Origin: Lactiplantibacillus plantarum EGD-AQ4
GTDB lineage: Bacteria; Bacillota; Bacilli; Lactobacillales; Lactobacillaceae
Length of the DNA: 64,000 bases
Direction: 5' to 3'
Assembly (NCBI RefSeq): GCF_000463075.2
Contig: NZ_AVAQ01000001.1
Location: forward strand, 186,001-250,000
How positions within the stretch are numbered: the stretch's first letter is position 1; the number at the start of each line of letters is the position of its first letter. Positions 1-8,855 of the stretch are shown here, in pieces. A model generated the notes under the pieces. The model searched no databases and was not told the origin of the DNA. It saw only the letters and a program-made list of their open reading frames with translations. Both the position numbers and the translations under genes were made by a program.

Positions 1-1604
1 ACGCTAATCAAAATCAACCAAAGGGCCTGTTTATCTGGCGTTCGAACCTCTTTACCTCTTCTGGTAAGGGGCAAGAATACTTTATGAAACACTTGTTAGG
101 GGCTGAAAATGGCTTATTGGCGAAATCCAACAGTCGTTGTCAACCTGAAGAAATGGTGTGGAACGATGACACCATCACCGGTAAGCTCGATTTAGTCGTC
201 GACATGGACTTCCGGATGGTTGCAACGCCGATGTATTCCGACGTGATTCTACCAGCGGCAACTTGGTACGAAAAAGCTGACTTGTCCTCGACGGATATGC
301 ATCCGTTCATTCACCCGTTCAACGCAGCCATCAACCCAATGTGGGAATCCAAGAGTGACTGGCAACAGTTCAAGACGTTAGCCAAGACGTTCTCTGATAT
401 GGCGAAGAAGTACTACCCAACGCCACAGTACGACTTGAAGACTCAACCACTCGGCCACGATTCCAAGGGCGAAATCAGCCAACCATTAGGTGAGATTCGT
501 GATTGGAAGAAGGGTGAAATTGACGCGATCCCTGGTCAAACGATGCCAGCCTTGTCACTGATCAAACGGGACTACACCCAAGTTTATGACAAGTACATTG
601 CGTTAGGACCAAATGCCCGCGGCAAAGTCGGTGGACTGGGCTTCAGTTATGATGTGTCACCAGAATATGATGAACTCAAGGATATTTTGGGCGAGTATGA
701 CCGTGGTGTTAACGAAGGTTGTCCAAAGCTTGACCAAGACAAACGGGTCGTCGATGCCATCTTGCACCTGTCGAGTACGTCGAATGGTCACGTTGCCAAG
801 AAGGCCTGGGCCAATGCTGAAACTGTTACTGGTCGGCCATTGAGTGATATCAGTGCCGGACGGACCGAAGAGCAGATGACGTTTAAGAGTATTACGGTGC
901 AACCGGCAGAAGCCATTCCAACGCCAATCTTTACGTCGGCTAAGCATGACGGTGATCGCTACTCACCATTTACGGTCAACGTCGAACGGTTAGTGCCATT
1001 CCGGACTTTGACCGGGCGACAACAATTTTACCTAGACCATGAAATCTTCCAAGAATATGGTGAAAGTTTGGCCAACTATAAGCCGACCTTACCACCACAA
1101 GTCATGGCACCCGGGGATACGGATGTTGCCCCAGCTGACCATGAGCTGACATTGCGGTACATGACGCCGCATGGTAAGTGGAACATTCACACGATGTACT
1201 ACGATAATCTCGAAATGTTAACGTTGTTCCGGGGCGGTCCCAACGTCTGGTTAAGTCCAGTCGATGCCGATAAAGCCGGGATCAAGGATAACGACTGGCT
1301 GGAAATTTACAACCGTAACGGGGTCGTCACGGCCCGGGCCGTTGTTTCGCATCGGATGCCTGCTGGGACGATGTATATGTATCATGCACAAGATATGGAA
1401 ATTCAAGAACCGTTGTCGACCATTACCGGTAATCGGGGTGGGTCACACAACGCGCCAACCCAAATTCACGTCAAACCGACTCAGATGGTCGGGGGTTATG
1501 GTCAATTGAGCTACGGGTTCAACTACTACGGGCCAATCGGTAACCAACGGGACCTGTACGTGAACGTACGGAAGCTAAAGAAGGTGAACTGGAATGAAGA
1601 TTAA
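1..1604 (+). CDS. narG: Respiratory nitrate reductase alpha subunit NarG, 3' part
   Basis: C-terminal 533 residues of the molybdenum-cofactor catalytic subunit, which reduces nitrate to nitrite on the inner face of the membrane. The reading frame is open from base 3, so the gene starts upstream of the window; full NarG proteins are about 1,200 residues. The visible part contains the molybdopterin-oxidoreductase region (VILPAATWYEKADLSS) and the C-terminal dinucleotide-binding fold (LRYMTPHGKWNIHTMYYDN, then GNRGGSHNAPTQIH). It overlaps narH by 11 bases and is followed by narJ and narI, which fixes the identity. The N-terminal iron-sulfur site lies outside the window and cannot be judged. Confidence 0.95.
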   Translation, partial: ANQNQPKGLFIWRSNLFTSSGKGQEYFMKHLLGAENGLLAKSNSRCQPEEMVWNDDTITGKLDLVVDMDFRMVATPMYSDVILPAATWYEKADLSSTDMHPFIHPFNAAINPMWESKSDWQQFKTLAKTFSDMAKKYYPTPQYDLKTQPLGHDSKGEISQPLGEIRDWKKGEIDAIPGQTMPALSLIKRDYTQVYDKYIALGPNARGKVGGLGFSYDVSPEYDELKDILGEYDRGVNEGCPKLDQDKRVVDAILHLSSTSNGHVAKKAWANAETVTGRPLSDISAGRTEEQMTFKSITVQPAEAIPTPIFTSAKHDGDRYSPFTVNVERLVPFRTLTGRQQFYLDHEIFQEYGESLANYKPTLPPQVMAPGDTDVAPADHELTLRYMTPHGKWNIHTMYYDNLEMLTLFRGGPNVWLSPVDADKAGIKDNDWLEIYNRNGVVTARAVVSHRMPAGTMYMYHAQDMEIQEPLSTITGNRGGSHNAPTQIHVKPTQMVGGYGQLSYGFNYYGPIGNQRDLYVNVRKLKKVNWNED

Positions 1605-3153
1605 AGCACAAATTGGGATGGTCTTAAACCTCGATAAGTGTATTGGTTGCCATACGTGTTCGGTCACATGCAAAAATACTTGGACCAATCGGCCTGGGGC
1701 GGAATACATGTGGTTTAATAACGTCGAAACCAAACCAGGGGTCGGCTACCCGAAACGTTGGGAGGACGAAGACCACTATAAAGGTGGTTGGGAACTCAAC
1801 AGCAAGGGGAAACTTCAACTCCGGGCAGGAAATAAGGTCAATAAGATCGCGCTCGGAAAGATTTTCTATCAACCCGACATGCCAGAATTAGATGACTATT
1901 ACGAACCATGGACTTATGATTATCAAACCTTATTCGGTCCAGAAAAGTCGCATCAGCCGGTTGCACGGGCCCGTTCCCAAATTACCGGACTGAAGATGGA
2001 CTTGAAGACGGGACCTAACTGGGATGATGACTTGGCGGGCTCACCAGAATACTTCAAAGCTGATCCCAACATGGAAAAAATCGAGACCGACATCAAGGCC
2101 AACTTTGAACAGGCCTTCATGATGTACTTGCCACGACTCTGCGAACACTGCTTGAACGCACCCTGTGTGGCATCTTGTCCTTCCGGTGCGATGTATAAAC
2201 GCGATGAAGATGGTATCGTGCTGGTGGACCAAGAACGGTGCCGCGGCTGGCGTTTCTGCATGACTGGCTGCCCTTACAAGAAGGTCTACTTCAACTGGAA
2301 GACCCACAAGGCTGAAAAATGCACGTTCTGTTACCCACGGATCGAAGAAGGTGAACCAACTGTCTGTGCCGAAACTTGTGTTGGCCGGATTCGTTACATT
2401 GGCGCCATGCTCTATGACGCTGACCGGGTAGAAGAAGCTGCTGAAACACCTGAAGAAGATCAACTTTATCAAGCCCAATTAGACTTGTTCTTGGATCCCA
2501 ATGATCCAGAAGTGATCGAACAAGCGTTGGCTGACGGAATTTCAGAAGAAATGCTGGAAGCTGCACAAAATTCACCGATTTACCGGATGGCGGTCGAAGA
2601 AAAAATTGCCTTTCCATTGCATCCCGAATACCGGACGATGCCGATGGTTTGGTACATCCCACCGCTGTCACCAGTGATGAATTACTTTGAAGGTCGCGAT
2701 TCGATCAAAGACCCTGAAATGATTTTCCCAGGAATCGACGAAATGCGGATTCCAGTGGATTATTTGGCTAGTTTACTAACTGGTGGTAACGTGCCGGCAA
2801 TTAAGCACGCGCTATATAAGTTAGCGATGATGCGGTTGTACATGCGGGCCAAGACCAGTGGCAAGGACTTTGACGTTGCCAAGTTACAACGTGTCGGTTT
2901 GACCACGGGCACGGCCACGTCACTGTATCGTTTACTGGCGATTGCCAAGTATGAAGACCGGTTCGTGATTCCACAAAATCACAAGGAACAGGTCGAAGAT
3001 GCGCAGAGTGAACAGGGTGGCTTAGGTTACGATGAATGTGCCGGCTGTGCCTTAGCACCACAACACGGCAGTATGTTCAAGAAGGCCGAAGCTGGTGAAT
3101 CAACCAACCAGATTTACGCAGAAAGTTTCTACGGGGGGATTTGGCGTGATTAA
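1594..3153 (+). CDS. narH: Respiratory nitrate reductase beta subunit NarH
   Basis: Electron-transfer subunit of 519 residues that carries four iron-sulfur clusters between NarI haems and NarG. The first ferredoxin-like motif CIGCHTCSVTCKNTW lies at about residues 16-30. Further Cys groups follow: CEHCLNAPCVASCP, CRGWRFCMTGCP and CTFCYPR with CAETCVGR. The Trp in CRGWRFC replaces a Cys and marks the normal [3Fe-4S] site of this family. Length and motif order match NarH. Its start overlaps the end of narG by 11 bases, so the two are translationally coupled. The narJ start lies inside its last codons. Confidence 0.97.
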   Translation: MKIKAQIGMVLNLDKCIGCHTCSVTCKNTWTNRPGAEYMWFNNVETKPGVGYPKRWEDEDHYKGGWELNSKGKLQLRAGNKVNKIALGKIFYQPDMPELDDYYEPWTYDYQTLFGPEKSHQPVARARSQITGLKMDLKTGPNWDDDLAGSPEYFKADPNMEKIETDIKANFEQAFMMYLPRLCEHCLNAPCVASCPSGAMYKRDEDGIVLVDQERCRGWRFCMTGCPYKKVYFNWKTHKAEKCTFCYPRIEEGEPTVCAETCVGRIRYIGAMLYDADRVEEAAETPEEDQLYQAQLDLFLDPNDPEVIEQALADGISEEMLEAAQNSPIYRMAVEEKIAFPLHPEYRTMPMVWYIPPLSPVMNYFEGRDSIKDPEMIFPGIDEMRIPVDYLASLLTGGNVPAIKHALYKLAMMRLYMRAKTSGKDFDVAKLQRVGLTTGTATSLYRLLAIAKYEDRFVIPQNHKEQVEDAQSEQGGLGYDECAGCALAPQHGSMFKKAEAGESTNQIYAESFYGGIWRD

Positions 3154-3715
3154 TTTTAAACAACTGACAACCATCCGACCGGCCTTGGTGACGCTGTCGC
3201 AACTGGTTGATTATCCGGATGAGGAGACGTTCACGACTAGTAATCGCGCGGCACTCATGAGCTATCCGGTCAATGCACAAAAAGCAAAGCTGTTAGCTGC
3301 TTTTGATGCAATTGCCGCCCAAACACCACTCGAACAGCAGTCCCACTATGCGGGGTTGTTTGAAATGAATAAGCGTTACACCTTGTATATGAGCTACTAC
3401 AAGATGACGGATTCGCGTGAACGCGGCACGATTCTGGCCAAACTCAAGATGATGTATGAAATGTTTGGCTTGACGACGGTCAACAGCGAACTGGCAGATT
3501 TTTTGCCCCTGCTGTTAGAATTTCTGGCATACGGCCATTTCGAAGGGGATGCCCGGCAACAAGATATTAAACTCGCCTTTCAAGTGATTGAAGACGGTAC
3601 TTATACCTTGTTGCAAAATGCCGCCGCGGACTTGGATGATCCGTATTTCCAACTTTTACAGGTCGTTCGGGCCACCTTACGAACCTGTGTCGAAACGGGG
3701 GTCGTGGCGTCATGA
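3146..3715 (+). CDS. narJ: Nitrate reductase assembly chaperone NarJ
   Basis: Cytoplasmic chaperone of about 189 residues (TorD/NarJ fold), needed to insert the molybdenum cofactor into NarG before membrane attachment; it is not part of the final enzyme. I chose the GTG start at 3146 because a run of six G at 3133-3138 gives a ribosome binding site with 7-base spacing, and because the protein then begins INFKQLTTIRPALVTLSQLV as in family members. A longer frame opens at 3095 but lies wholly inside narH. Typical family residues are the DYPDE region and the MSYYKMTDSRERG segment. The stop overlaps the narI start (ATGA). Confidence 0.93.
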   Translation: MINFKQLTTIRPALVTLSQLVDYPDEETFTTSNRAALMSYPVNAQKAKLLAAFDAIAAQTPLEQQSHYAGLFEMNKRYTLYMSYYKMTDSRERGTILAKLKMMYEMFGLTTVNSELADFLPLLLEFLAYGHFEGDARQQDIKLAFQVIEDGTYTLLQNAAADLDDPYFQLLQVVRATLRTCVETGVVAS

Positions 3716-4401
3716 AAGATTTCTTCTCCGTGGTCGTATGGGTCATTTACCCGTATGCCATGTTGTTATCGTTCTTTTTCGGAACCTTTATCCGACTCAA
3801 ATTTTATCCGGCTAGCGTCACCGCAGTTTCCAGTGAAATGCTAGAAAAGAAAAAGCTGATGATTGGTGCAATCACCTTTCACGTTGGGATTATCCTGGCG
3901 TTCTTTGGGCACATCTTAGGAATTTTGATTCCGAAAGCTTTTACGGATTTCTTAGGGATTTCGGATGAAATGTATCATATGTTTGGCTCCCTGATGATGG
4001 GGACTGGTGCCGGGGTGTTAGCGCTGGCCGGGATGATTATCTTGACTTACCGGCGTTTCACCAATGTGCGGGTCTTCATGACCAGTTCGTGGAGCGACTT
4101 GATGGTCAACGTAGCCCTGTTGATTACGATCATCTTAGGGTTAGCGTCGACGCTGTCAGGACCACTGCACCCAACTTTTGACTACCGGACGACCTTATCA
4201 GTCTGGGCCCGGTCCTTGTTCTATCTCCAGCCAAAATGGTGGTTGATGGCCAATGTACCGTGGATTTACAAGGTTCACGTGGTGTGTGGCTTTGCAATTT
4301 TCGGTTTCTTCCCGTATACCCGGTTGATTCACGCGATTGCGATTCCATATCAATACTTCTACCGTCGTTACATCGTGTATCGTCGGCGCCCACGGGTCTA
4401 G
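3712..4401 (+). CDS. narI: Respiratory nitrate reductase gamma subunit NarI
   Basis: Membrane cytochrome b subunit of 229 residues. It oxidises menaquinol and passes electrons through two b-type haems to NarH. Five hydrophobic segments are visible, at about residues 5-27, 45-70, 88-112, 126-150 and 184-205, with His residues in the segments expected to bind haem (ITFHVGIILAFFGH and VHVVCGFAIFGFF). It is last in the nar operon and overlaps narJ by four bases. Lactobacilli of this group do not make haem, so activity would need haem from outside (known biology, not visible here). A terminator-like hairpin follows at 4431-4486. Confidence 0.96.
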   Translation: MKDFFSVVVWVIYPYAMLLSFFFGTFIRLKFYPASVTAVSSEMLEKKKLMIGAITFHVGIILAFFGHILGILIPKAFTDFLGISDEMYHMFGSLMMGTGAGVLALAGMIILTYRRFTNVRVFMTSSWSDLMVNVALLITIILGLASTLSGPLHPTFDYRTTLSVWARSLFYLQPKWWLMANVPWIYKVHVVCGFAIFGFFPYTRLIHAIAIPYQYFYRRYIVYRRRPRV

Positions 4402-4808
4402 CAGCTACTGCTTAAATTCAAATTAACTAAGCTGGTCTTCGGACTTTGAGAATGCTGAATTCTTGAAGTCTGGGGGCCAGTTTTTGGTTGCCGGCGGTGC
4501 CGGTTTAGTGGCGATTTGGGGCTGAACTCAAAATGATTTGGTTTATGAGAATTGACGGTGGTTAGGCCCAGCAATGGATTGTTCTGGAGTTTTGGCGATA
4601 CGTTTAAATTAGAACCGATGACGTCAAACCTCTCGCAGATTGTGTCAGGTTGTTGTGACTGAGACGAGTTCAGAATTGCTGAAAGACTGAATTAATGTGA
4701 GCGTGACCAAATTGTGAGCGGACGCGCTTTGGGGTGTTTCCCTAATAGGATTATGGTGGTGGGGGTGCTATGCTGAAATTAATTAAATTATTGGAAAGGA
4801 GTGCCGTC
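4402..4808. other. Intergenic region after nar operon
   Basis: Non-coding. The left part is the nar terminator hairpin (4431-4486). The rest, up to the ribosome binding site GGAAAGGAG at 4796-4804, contains no ORF with a recognisable product and no clear -35/-10 pair. Confidence 0.6.
4431..4486 (+). terminator. Terminator of narGHJI
   Basis: A 22-base arm at 4432-4453 pairs with 4459-4480 with several G-U pairs and only a five-base loop. A run of five T follows. It sits 30 bases after narI on the same strand. Confidence 0.8.
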
Positions 4809-5771
4809 ATGGCCAAGTTTAATTTTACATTGAATGCTGCGCGGATGGACGCGAGTGGGCACTACGACTTCCAAAATGTCTTTGAATTTCCTGATTTTAT
4901 CGAAATGCGACCGACATTGCGCGCTGCCGTCCGAACCGTTGCGCGCGAGGCGTTTGACCAACCCGTGTTGCCCGTCAAAGTCGAGCGGATGACCACCTCA
5001 CTGGAAGAACAATTAGAACGCGAAACCCGCAAGTACGAGCGTCAAGTGGGCGTTTATGAGAATCAAAAAGGGGAGCGCAATCAGCTCGTTCGGTTGTTCA
5101 CCCACGTGCTACAAGTCATCAGTCGGACTGACGAAATCACCGAAGAACTTGAGGACATTATTTACGCGGTCAACCAGACCCGGCTAAGCTTGATTGGTTT
5201 ACCAGACCTGGAAGGCACGGGTGAACTGTACGACGCTGACCGCGACCGGGAGCTAATTCCAGGAACCTATTATCATTTTGTGACTCAGCTGTTGGTCAAG
5301 CCCTATTTGCGTGACGCGAGTGGTGAGTTAGTTCCAGAAAACGTGACGGCACCCGGGCGGCATTTGGTCGTGCGGATGACGACTTACGCCTATCGGGACT
5401 GGGATGCATACTTGGTTCATGAATATGACGAGCAGCATTTGATCAAAAATGAAAAGGGCCTGACCGACGCCGAGTATTACGATAAGTTGGAAGCCGTTGA
5501 GTTGAAATATGCCGACCACATCTATTCAGAAGTGCTGGCAGATACGTACCAAGAATTCATTAAAATCCTAGTACCAGACCAGTTGCCACGTTTTGAAATC
5601 ATGTCGAGTGACTTGCGCCCGCTATTGGCCAAAAATCCGGGCTTGCGAATCCGACTGGCAGCAATCGTTAATCGTAATTTCAAACTCGATGCGCAGGGTT
5701 ACGAACACGTGATGGATGCACCGCTAAAAGAAATTAAGCAGAAATACCAATTTTATCGGGAAAATTTTTAA
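4809..5771 (+). CDS. Conserved-looking protein of unknown function (320 aa)
   Basis: Not recognised. The ATG at 4809 follows GGAAAGGAG with good spacing, so I prefer it to an in-frame start at 4770. The protein is soluble and acidic, without signal peptide or membrane segment. Residues about 65-95 (SLEEQLERETRKYERQVGV) suggest a coiled coil, and the C-terminal third is rich in charged and aromatic residues. Codon use resembles the neighbours. It lies 18 bases upstream of a second unknown gene with its own strong ribosome binding site, so the two probably form an operon. Nothing in the sequence ties it to nitrate reduction apart from position. Confidence 0.8.
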   Translation: MAKFNFTLNAARMDASGHYDFQNVFEFPDFIEMRPTLRAAVRTVAREAFDQPVLPVKVERMTTSLEEQLERETRKYERQVGVYENQKGERNQLVRLFTHVLQVISRTDEITEELEDIIYAVNQTRLSLIGLPDLEGTGELYDADRDRELIPGTYYHFVTQLLVKPYLRDASGELVPENVTAPGRHLVVRMTTYAYRDWDAYLVHEYDEQHLIKNEKGLTDAEYYDKLEAVELKYADHIYSEVLADTYQEFIKILVPDQLPRFEIMSSDLRPLLAKNPGLRIRLAAIVNRNFKLDAQGYEHVMDAPLKEIKQKYQFYRENF

Positions 5772-5789
5772 TGAAGGGGGCGGTGCAAG

Positions 5790-6203
5790 ATGGCCGTTGA
5801 TGCACAGTTAGGAACCGAAGCCTTTGAAAAGGTTATTTTTATGTTAGACGTGGTCCCAACCGCGAATAATATTCAAGAATTTGCGCTACAGGGCAATTTA
5901 TATCCAGAGCCCATCGACGAGACGGCCTGGGCGCTGCCAGGATATTTGTCGGATGATTATAATGTCTTTTTGGTGTTTGCACCCAACGTTTTAAATCATT
6001 GGACGGTCACTTGCGCGCAAGTCAAGATTGAAAACGGACATGACATCACCGAGATGAGTAACGTCGTCCCGACTGGAACTGGGATGAATGCAATCGCACA
6101 TGCTAGCAAAGCGGGGGCGATTGAACTGTTGGCGTACTTCAAGACGTTGGAAGCAAATGGGCTCGGGCACTTTGATGATGAAATTTGGAAGTATGTTGAG
6201 TGA
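5790..6203 (+). CDS. Unknown small acidic protein (137 aa)
   Basis: Not recognised. ATG at 5790 is preceded by GAAGGGGGCGG. The predicted protein is acidic and soluble with no obvious motif; a Gly/Ala-rich middle (GTGMNAIAHASKAGAIELL) looks like an ordinary helix. It follows the 320-residue unknown gene by 18 bases and ends just before a strong terminator (6229-6280), so the pair forms a closed two-gene unit. Confidence 0.8.
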   Translation: MAVDAQLGTEAFEKVIFMLDVVPTANNIQEFALQGNLYPEPIDETAWALPGYLSDDYNVFLVFAPNVLNHWTVTCAQVKIENGHDITEMSNVVPTGTGMNAIAHASKAGAIELLAYFKTLEANGLGHFDDEIWKYVE

Positions 6204-6228
6204 AATTTGAATCGTAGCATTTGAAATT

Positions 6229-6280
6229 GAGTCGTGGCGGAACTTGCATTGTAATTGGCAGTTCTGTGGCGACTCTTTTT
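6229..6280 (+). terminator. Terminator after the two unknown genes
   Basis: GAGTCG at 6229-6234 pairs with CGACTC at 6270-6275, and the inner arms GGAACT and AGTTCT extend the stem. It is followed by TTTTT, 26 bases after the stop of the 137-residue gene. Confidence 0.85.
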
Positions 6281-6490
6281 GGTGAAAGGCTGTTGTTCAA
6301 CCGTATCGAATCAAACTTTTCGTATCGTTATATCAGGGTGTCTAAGTAGATGTGTGGTCATTGAATAGATTTCCCTTTGAGGAGCGCGTTGTGGGTTGGC
6401 ACGTCAGAACATATTAGGTCCTGATCAATTGCTTATCAGACGACATCGGTCCTATTTCCGGGTAAGTCATAGGTATACCCGATAAGTAAT

Positions 6491-6509
6491 CATTAGAAAT
6501 CCTTAGCAA
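6491..6509. repeat. Left copy of 19-bp island-flanking repeat
   Basis: cattagaaatccttagcaa, repeated with one mismatch at 10228-10246. The two copies bracket the IS-split regulator gene and its surroundings. This copy overlaps the stop codon and last codons of the integrase relic, as attachment sites often do. Attachment-site identity is inference. Confidence 0.5.
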
Positions 6510-6760
6510 CACGGGCACAGTCTAATCTCTTTATATCAGGGATTGCACTGTGCCCGTACATAATCTTCCACAAAAAGTCTCGCACTGAGATATTAGCTAA
6601 TCTTGCCATTTTCTCTGTGAGGTCTCGGCTACTGCTCTGAATTTCATGAGCATAAATTTTCAGTGTGACGCTCGGACTCGAGTAGTCTAAGCAATGGGGA
6701 ACTGCAACTAAGTTCCATTATACAGGCTAGCAGGCAAATGGCATGGGTATGGCGTCATAG
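6493..6760 (-). pseudogene. Relic of tyrosine integrase C-terminus
   Basis: Minus-strand reading from about 6682 to the TAA at 6493-6495 gives an open stretch containing YSSPSVTLKIYAHEIQ. This matches the box around the catalytic Tyr of phage/ICE integrases (usually LGHSS..VT...YSH). Further upstream, fragments such as TPYPCH and ASLYNGT fit the region normally reading TPH..RHTFAS. They are broken by in-frame stops at about 6703-6705 and by at least one frame change. No intact integrase remains. The identity is by eye; a translated search would settle it. Confidence 0.6.
6511..6557. repeat. Inverted repeat inside integrase relic
   Basis: ACGGGCACAGT at 6511-6521 is the exact reverse complement of 6547-6557, and the inner bases 6524-6530 and 6538-6544 also pair. 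No T-run follows, so it is not a standard terminator. It adjoins the 19-bp repeat and might be part of an old attachment region. Confidence 0.55.
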
Positions 6761-7052
6761 CCCCATCAAAGCATTCTTTCATGACACTTTAGTTAGAACT
6801 AGCTCAATTAAGCGATTATTTTGAACTAAATCACTTCGAGCAGTCGAATGTTTGAATGACGTGACTGCATATGATGAGCATATGCAACAGTTATTGGAGA
6901 AAGTCATTATAACTGTAACTTAGTTAAAGAGGGTATTAACGCACGTTTGGCGCTTGAATGCCAGGTATCCATGTTGGCACATCTAGAGTCTTGACCAGGA
7001 TAGGATGTGAACTTGTATGTTTTTTGAAATTGTAAATATAGACAACACTGAC

Positions 7053-7887
7053 TTATGAATTCAGAATGTCGCTTCCCCAAAATGGGATGTACTTCATGTT
7101 TTTTCTTCCTGCGTTTCTATCATATGGCTTTATCAGTCCCGCCTCAATCGCGTTTCCAATTGCCTTTGATACGGCAGCGCTGTGACGTGTAGCCAAATGA
7201 AATCTTGTTCTTACTGTTGCGTTGCTCATCTGTTCATCTGCTACATACTTGAGACAAGCATGCCAATAGATTGAATGATTTTTTTCGGTAATTGACATGT
7301 CAGTAAATTTTTGTTGCTCATGCAGGATTACAACTGTTGAGTCACTTCCCTGAACGGTAATGTCCATTGCAGGAAGATCTTGTTCTTCAAGAGAATTGAC
7401 CACCTTATCAATTCCTGTCCCGCGCGATTCTACAATGTTCAATTTTCCTAATAAATCTGCAAGTTCATCATTACGAGACTTAGGCTTATAATCTAAAAAA
7501 CGATACGGATTAATAAGAGGAATTCCTGGGTTTGAGATTTCAATTTTTGAATCAAATATCTCGACAAGAGGCCTACTTCCTAGGACAGAGAAGTCTTGGT
7601 GAACGAGTGCATTTGCTATTAGTTCTCGGATTGCTATCTGAGGGAATGCAGGAATGTCTTTTCTTGTACCTTCAGAATAGTCTTCAGTATATTTAAGTAG
7701 TGACATTGTAGTCTTGATAACATTGTCAAAGCTAACAGCAATTCCAAATTGCCCCATTTTGTCAAACTCTGCATTATCTAATGTTCGGTTGCCACGGTAT
7801 TTAGTGATTCGTATAGTACGACGTTCCAATTTGGGGAAATATTTAATGTTTTTTGCTAGGGTATATGCACCTAGATTTGTAATACGC
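7053..7887 (-). pseudogene. 3' part of AlbA/GHKL-ATPase regulator gene, cut off by IS
   Basis: Encodes the C-terminal ~278 residues of a protein of the AlbA_2 plus HATPase_c_4 family (often annotated as ATP-binding transcriptional regulator or divergent AAA_4 protein). Visible motifs are the ATP-binding N-box RELIANALVHQDF and the G-box ESRGTGIDKV, followed by a winged-helix-like tail. Its apparent ATG at 7889 lies in the IS end, so this is not an independent gene. Removing the IS joins it in frame to the segment at 8856-9517, reading NITNTR followed by ITNLGAY. It is probably inactive or makes only a fragment. Confidence 0.8.
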
Positions 7888-8855
7888 ATTGTGCTAGTTA
7901 ATTAACCAAGACTTCAACGACAAAAAAATAGCCTAACCAGGCTACACTTCAAGCATCGCAAGCAAAGGAGTGTTGCCTATGTTAGACCAGCTTTATCATA
8001 ACCAATTTGTCGTTAGTTCGCAATCAAGTATCATGGAATGGTTCAAAATCTTAACCCCATTGTATGAAAAATATGTCCCTAAGCAAATTCAAAATCGCCG
8101 TAATGTCAATCAAGGCAAGCCTTCAGACGTCTTATTGTTATCATTACTTTTGTGGCAAGTCGATTTAAAGATGACCGTTCAAACTAGATTTTACCGATTT
8201 CTAAAACGAGATATCTTTAAACCAGGGGAATTACCGGAGCGTTCGCGTTTTAATCGCAAGTGTCGCTATGCGTCCAATGAGCTTCGCTGGATTCGTTTTG
8301 GCGTATTAAATGATTTATGTCCAGAATTGACTTACACAATTATTGATAGCTTACCCATACCATTATGCCAAGGTATTAGAAATCATCGGGCTAAGGTATT
8401 CCAGGGGAGCGCTAACATTGGCTATAATGCGACCAAAGGTATCTATTATTATGGGTTCAAAGGTAACTTTGAAGTCGCTGATAATGGTATTGTTTTGACT
8501 TACGCTTTGACATCAGCTTCTTGTCATGACATCAAGGCAGTAAAAACATTATTATCGTTATGGCCCAGTCATCAAGTATTAGCGGATTTAGGCATCTGAG
8601 TCGCAAGCTCAAAGAAGAACTTGCCAAAAAGGAGATTAATTTGTGGACACCCGTTCGTCGAAATATGAAACAACCAGCTGTCAACCAACAATTACTAAAT
8701 CGACAACGGCGCAGGATTGAGACGACGTTTTCACAATTGAATGAGTTATTTGATATTGAACGAATGCACGTAAGATCAAATGATGGCTTACAGTTACGAT
8801 TAGAACAATGTTTACTTGTTCATACATTGAGCAAGTTAGGAATTAACTAGCACAA
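7888..8855 (+). mobile_element. IS982-family insertion sequence, inactivated
   Basis: An element of about 968 bp with perfect 15-bp terminal inverted repeats: ttgtgctagttaatt at 7889-7903 and its complement at 8841-8855. It is flanked by a direct CGC (7885-7887 and 8856-8858), consistent with a 3-bp target duplication. It carries one transposase gene that is now frameshifted. It sits opposite in orientation to, and inside, the AlbA/GHKL regulator gene. Family assignment rests on the transposase sequence; the ends were found by matching both junctions with the interrupted gene. Confidence 0.85.
7979..8850 (+). pseudogene. IS982-family transposase, frameshifted
   Basis: DDE transposase in two frames. 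The first part starts at ATG 7979 (AAAGGAG at 7964-7970) and runs to a TGA at 8597-8599; it contains RSRFNRKCR and the first catalytic Asp in TIIDSLPIPLCQ. The second part, in the next frame, continues RKLKEELAKKEINLWTP and ends with the catalytic Glu region RRRIETTFSQL and DIERMHV. At the break the sequence reads ggcatctgagtcgc; one extra T would restore GYLSR, as in active relatives. A single-base deletion is therefore the simplest cause. IS982 elements normally have one uninterrupted ORF, so programmed frameshifting is less likely. Confidence 0.85.

Larger units (their letters stand above)
6204..7052. other. Non-coding edge of accessory island
   Basis: Begins with the terminator at 6229-6280. 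It then holds a 19-bp repeat (6491-6509), a relic of a tyrosine integrase on the minus strand (about 6493-6760) and an inverted repeat (6511-6557). Between 6770 and 7052 I see no supported gene, although the degraded integrase may extend into it. Confidence 0.6.

Noticed and set aside
2230-2270. Trp in place of Cys in a NarH cluster motif
   Set aside because: Normal for NarH; it marks the [3Fe-4S] cluster.
6511-6557. Inverted repeat as a transcription terminator
   Set aside because: No T-run on either strand and no intact gene upstream; it lies in an integrase relic.
7053-7889. Treating the 278-residue leftward ORF as a complete gene
   Set aside because: Its ATG is in the IS end, it lacks the N-terminal domain, and it joins in frame to 8856-9517 once the IS is removed.
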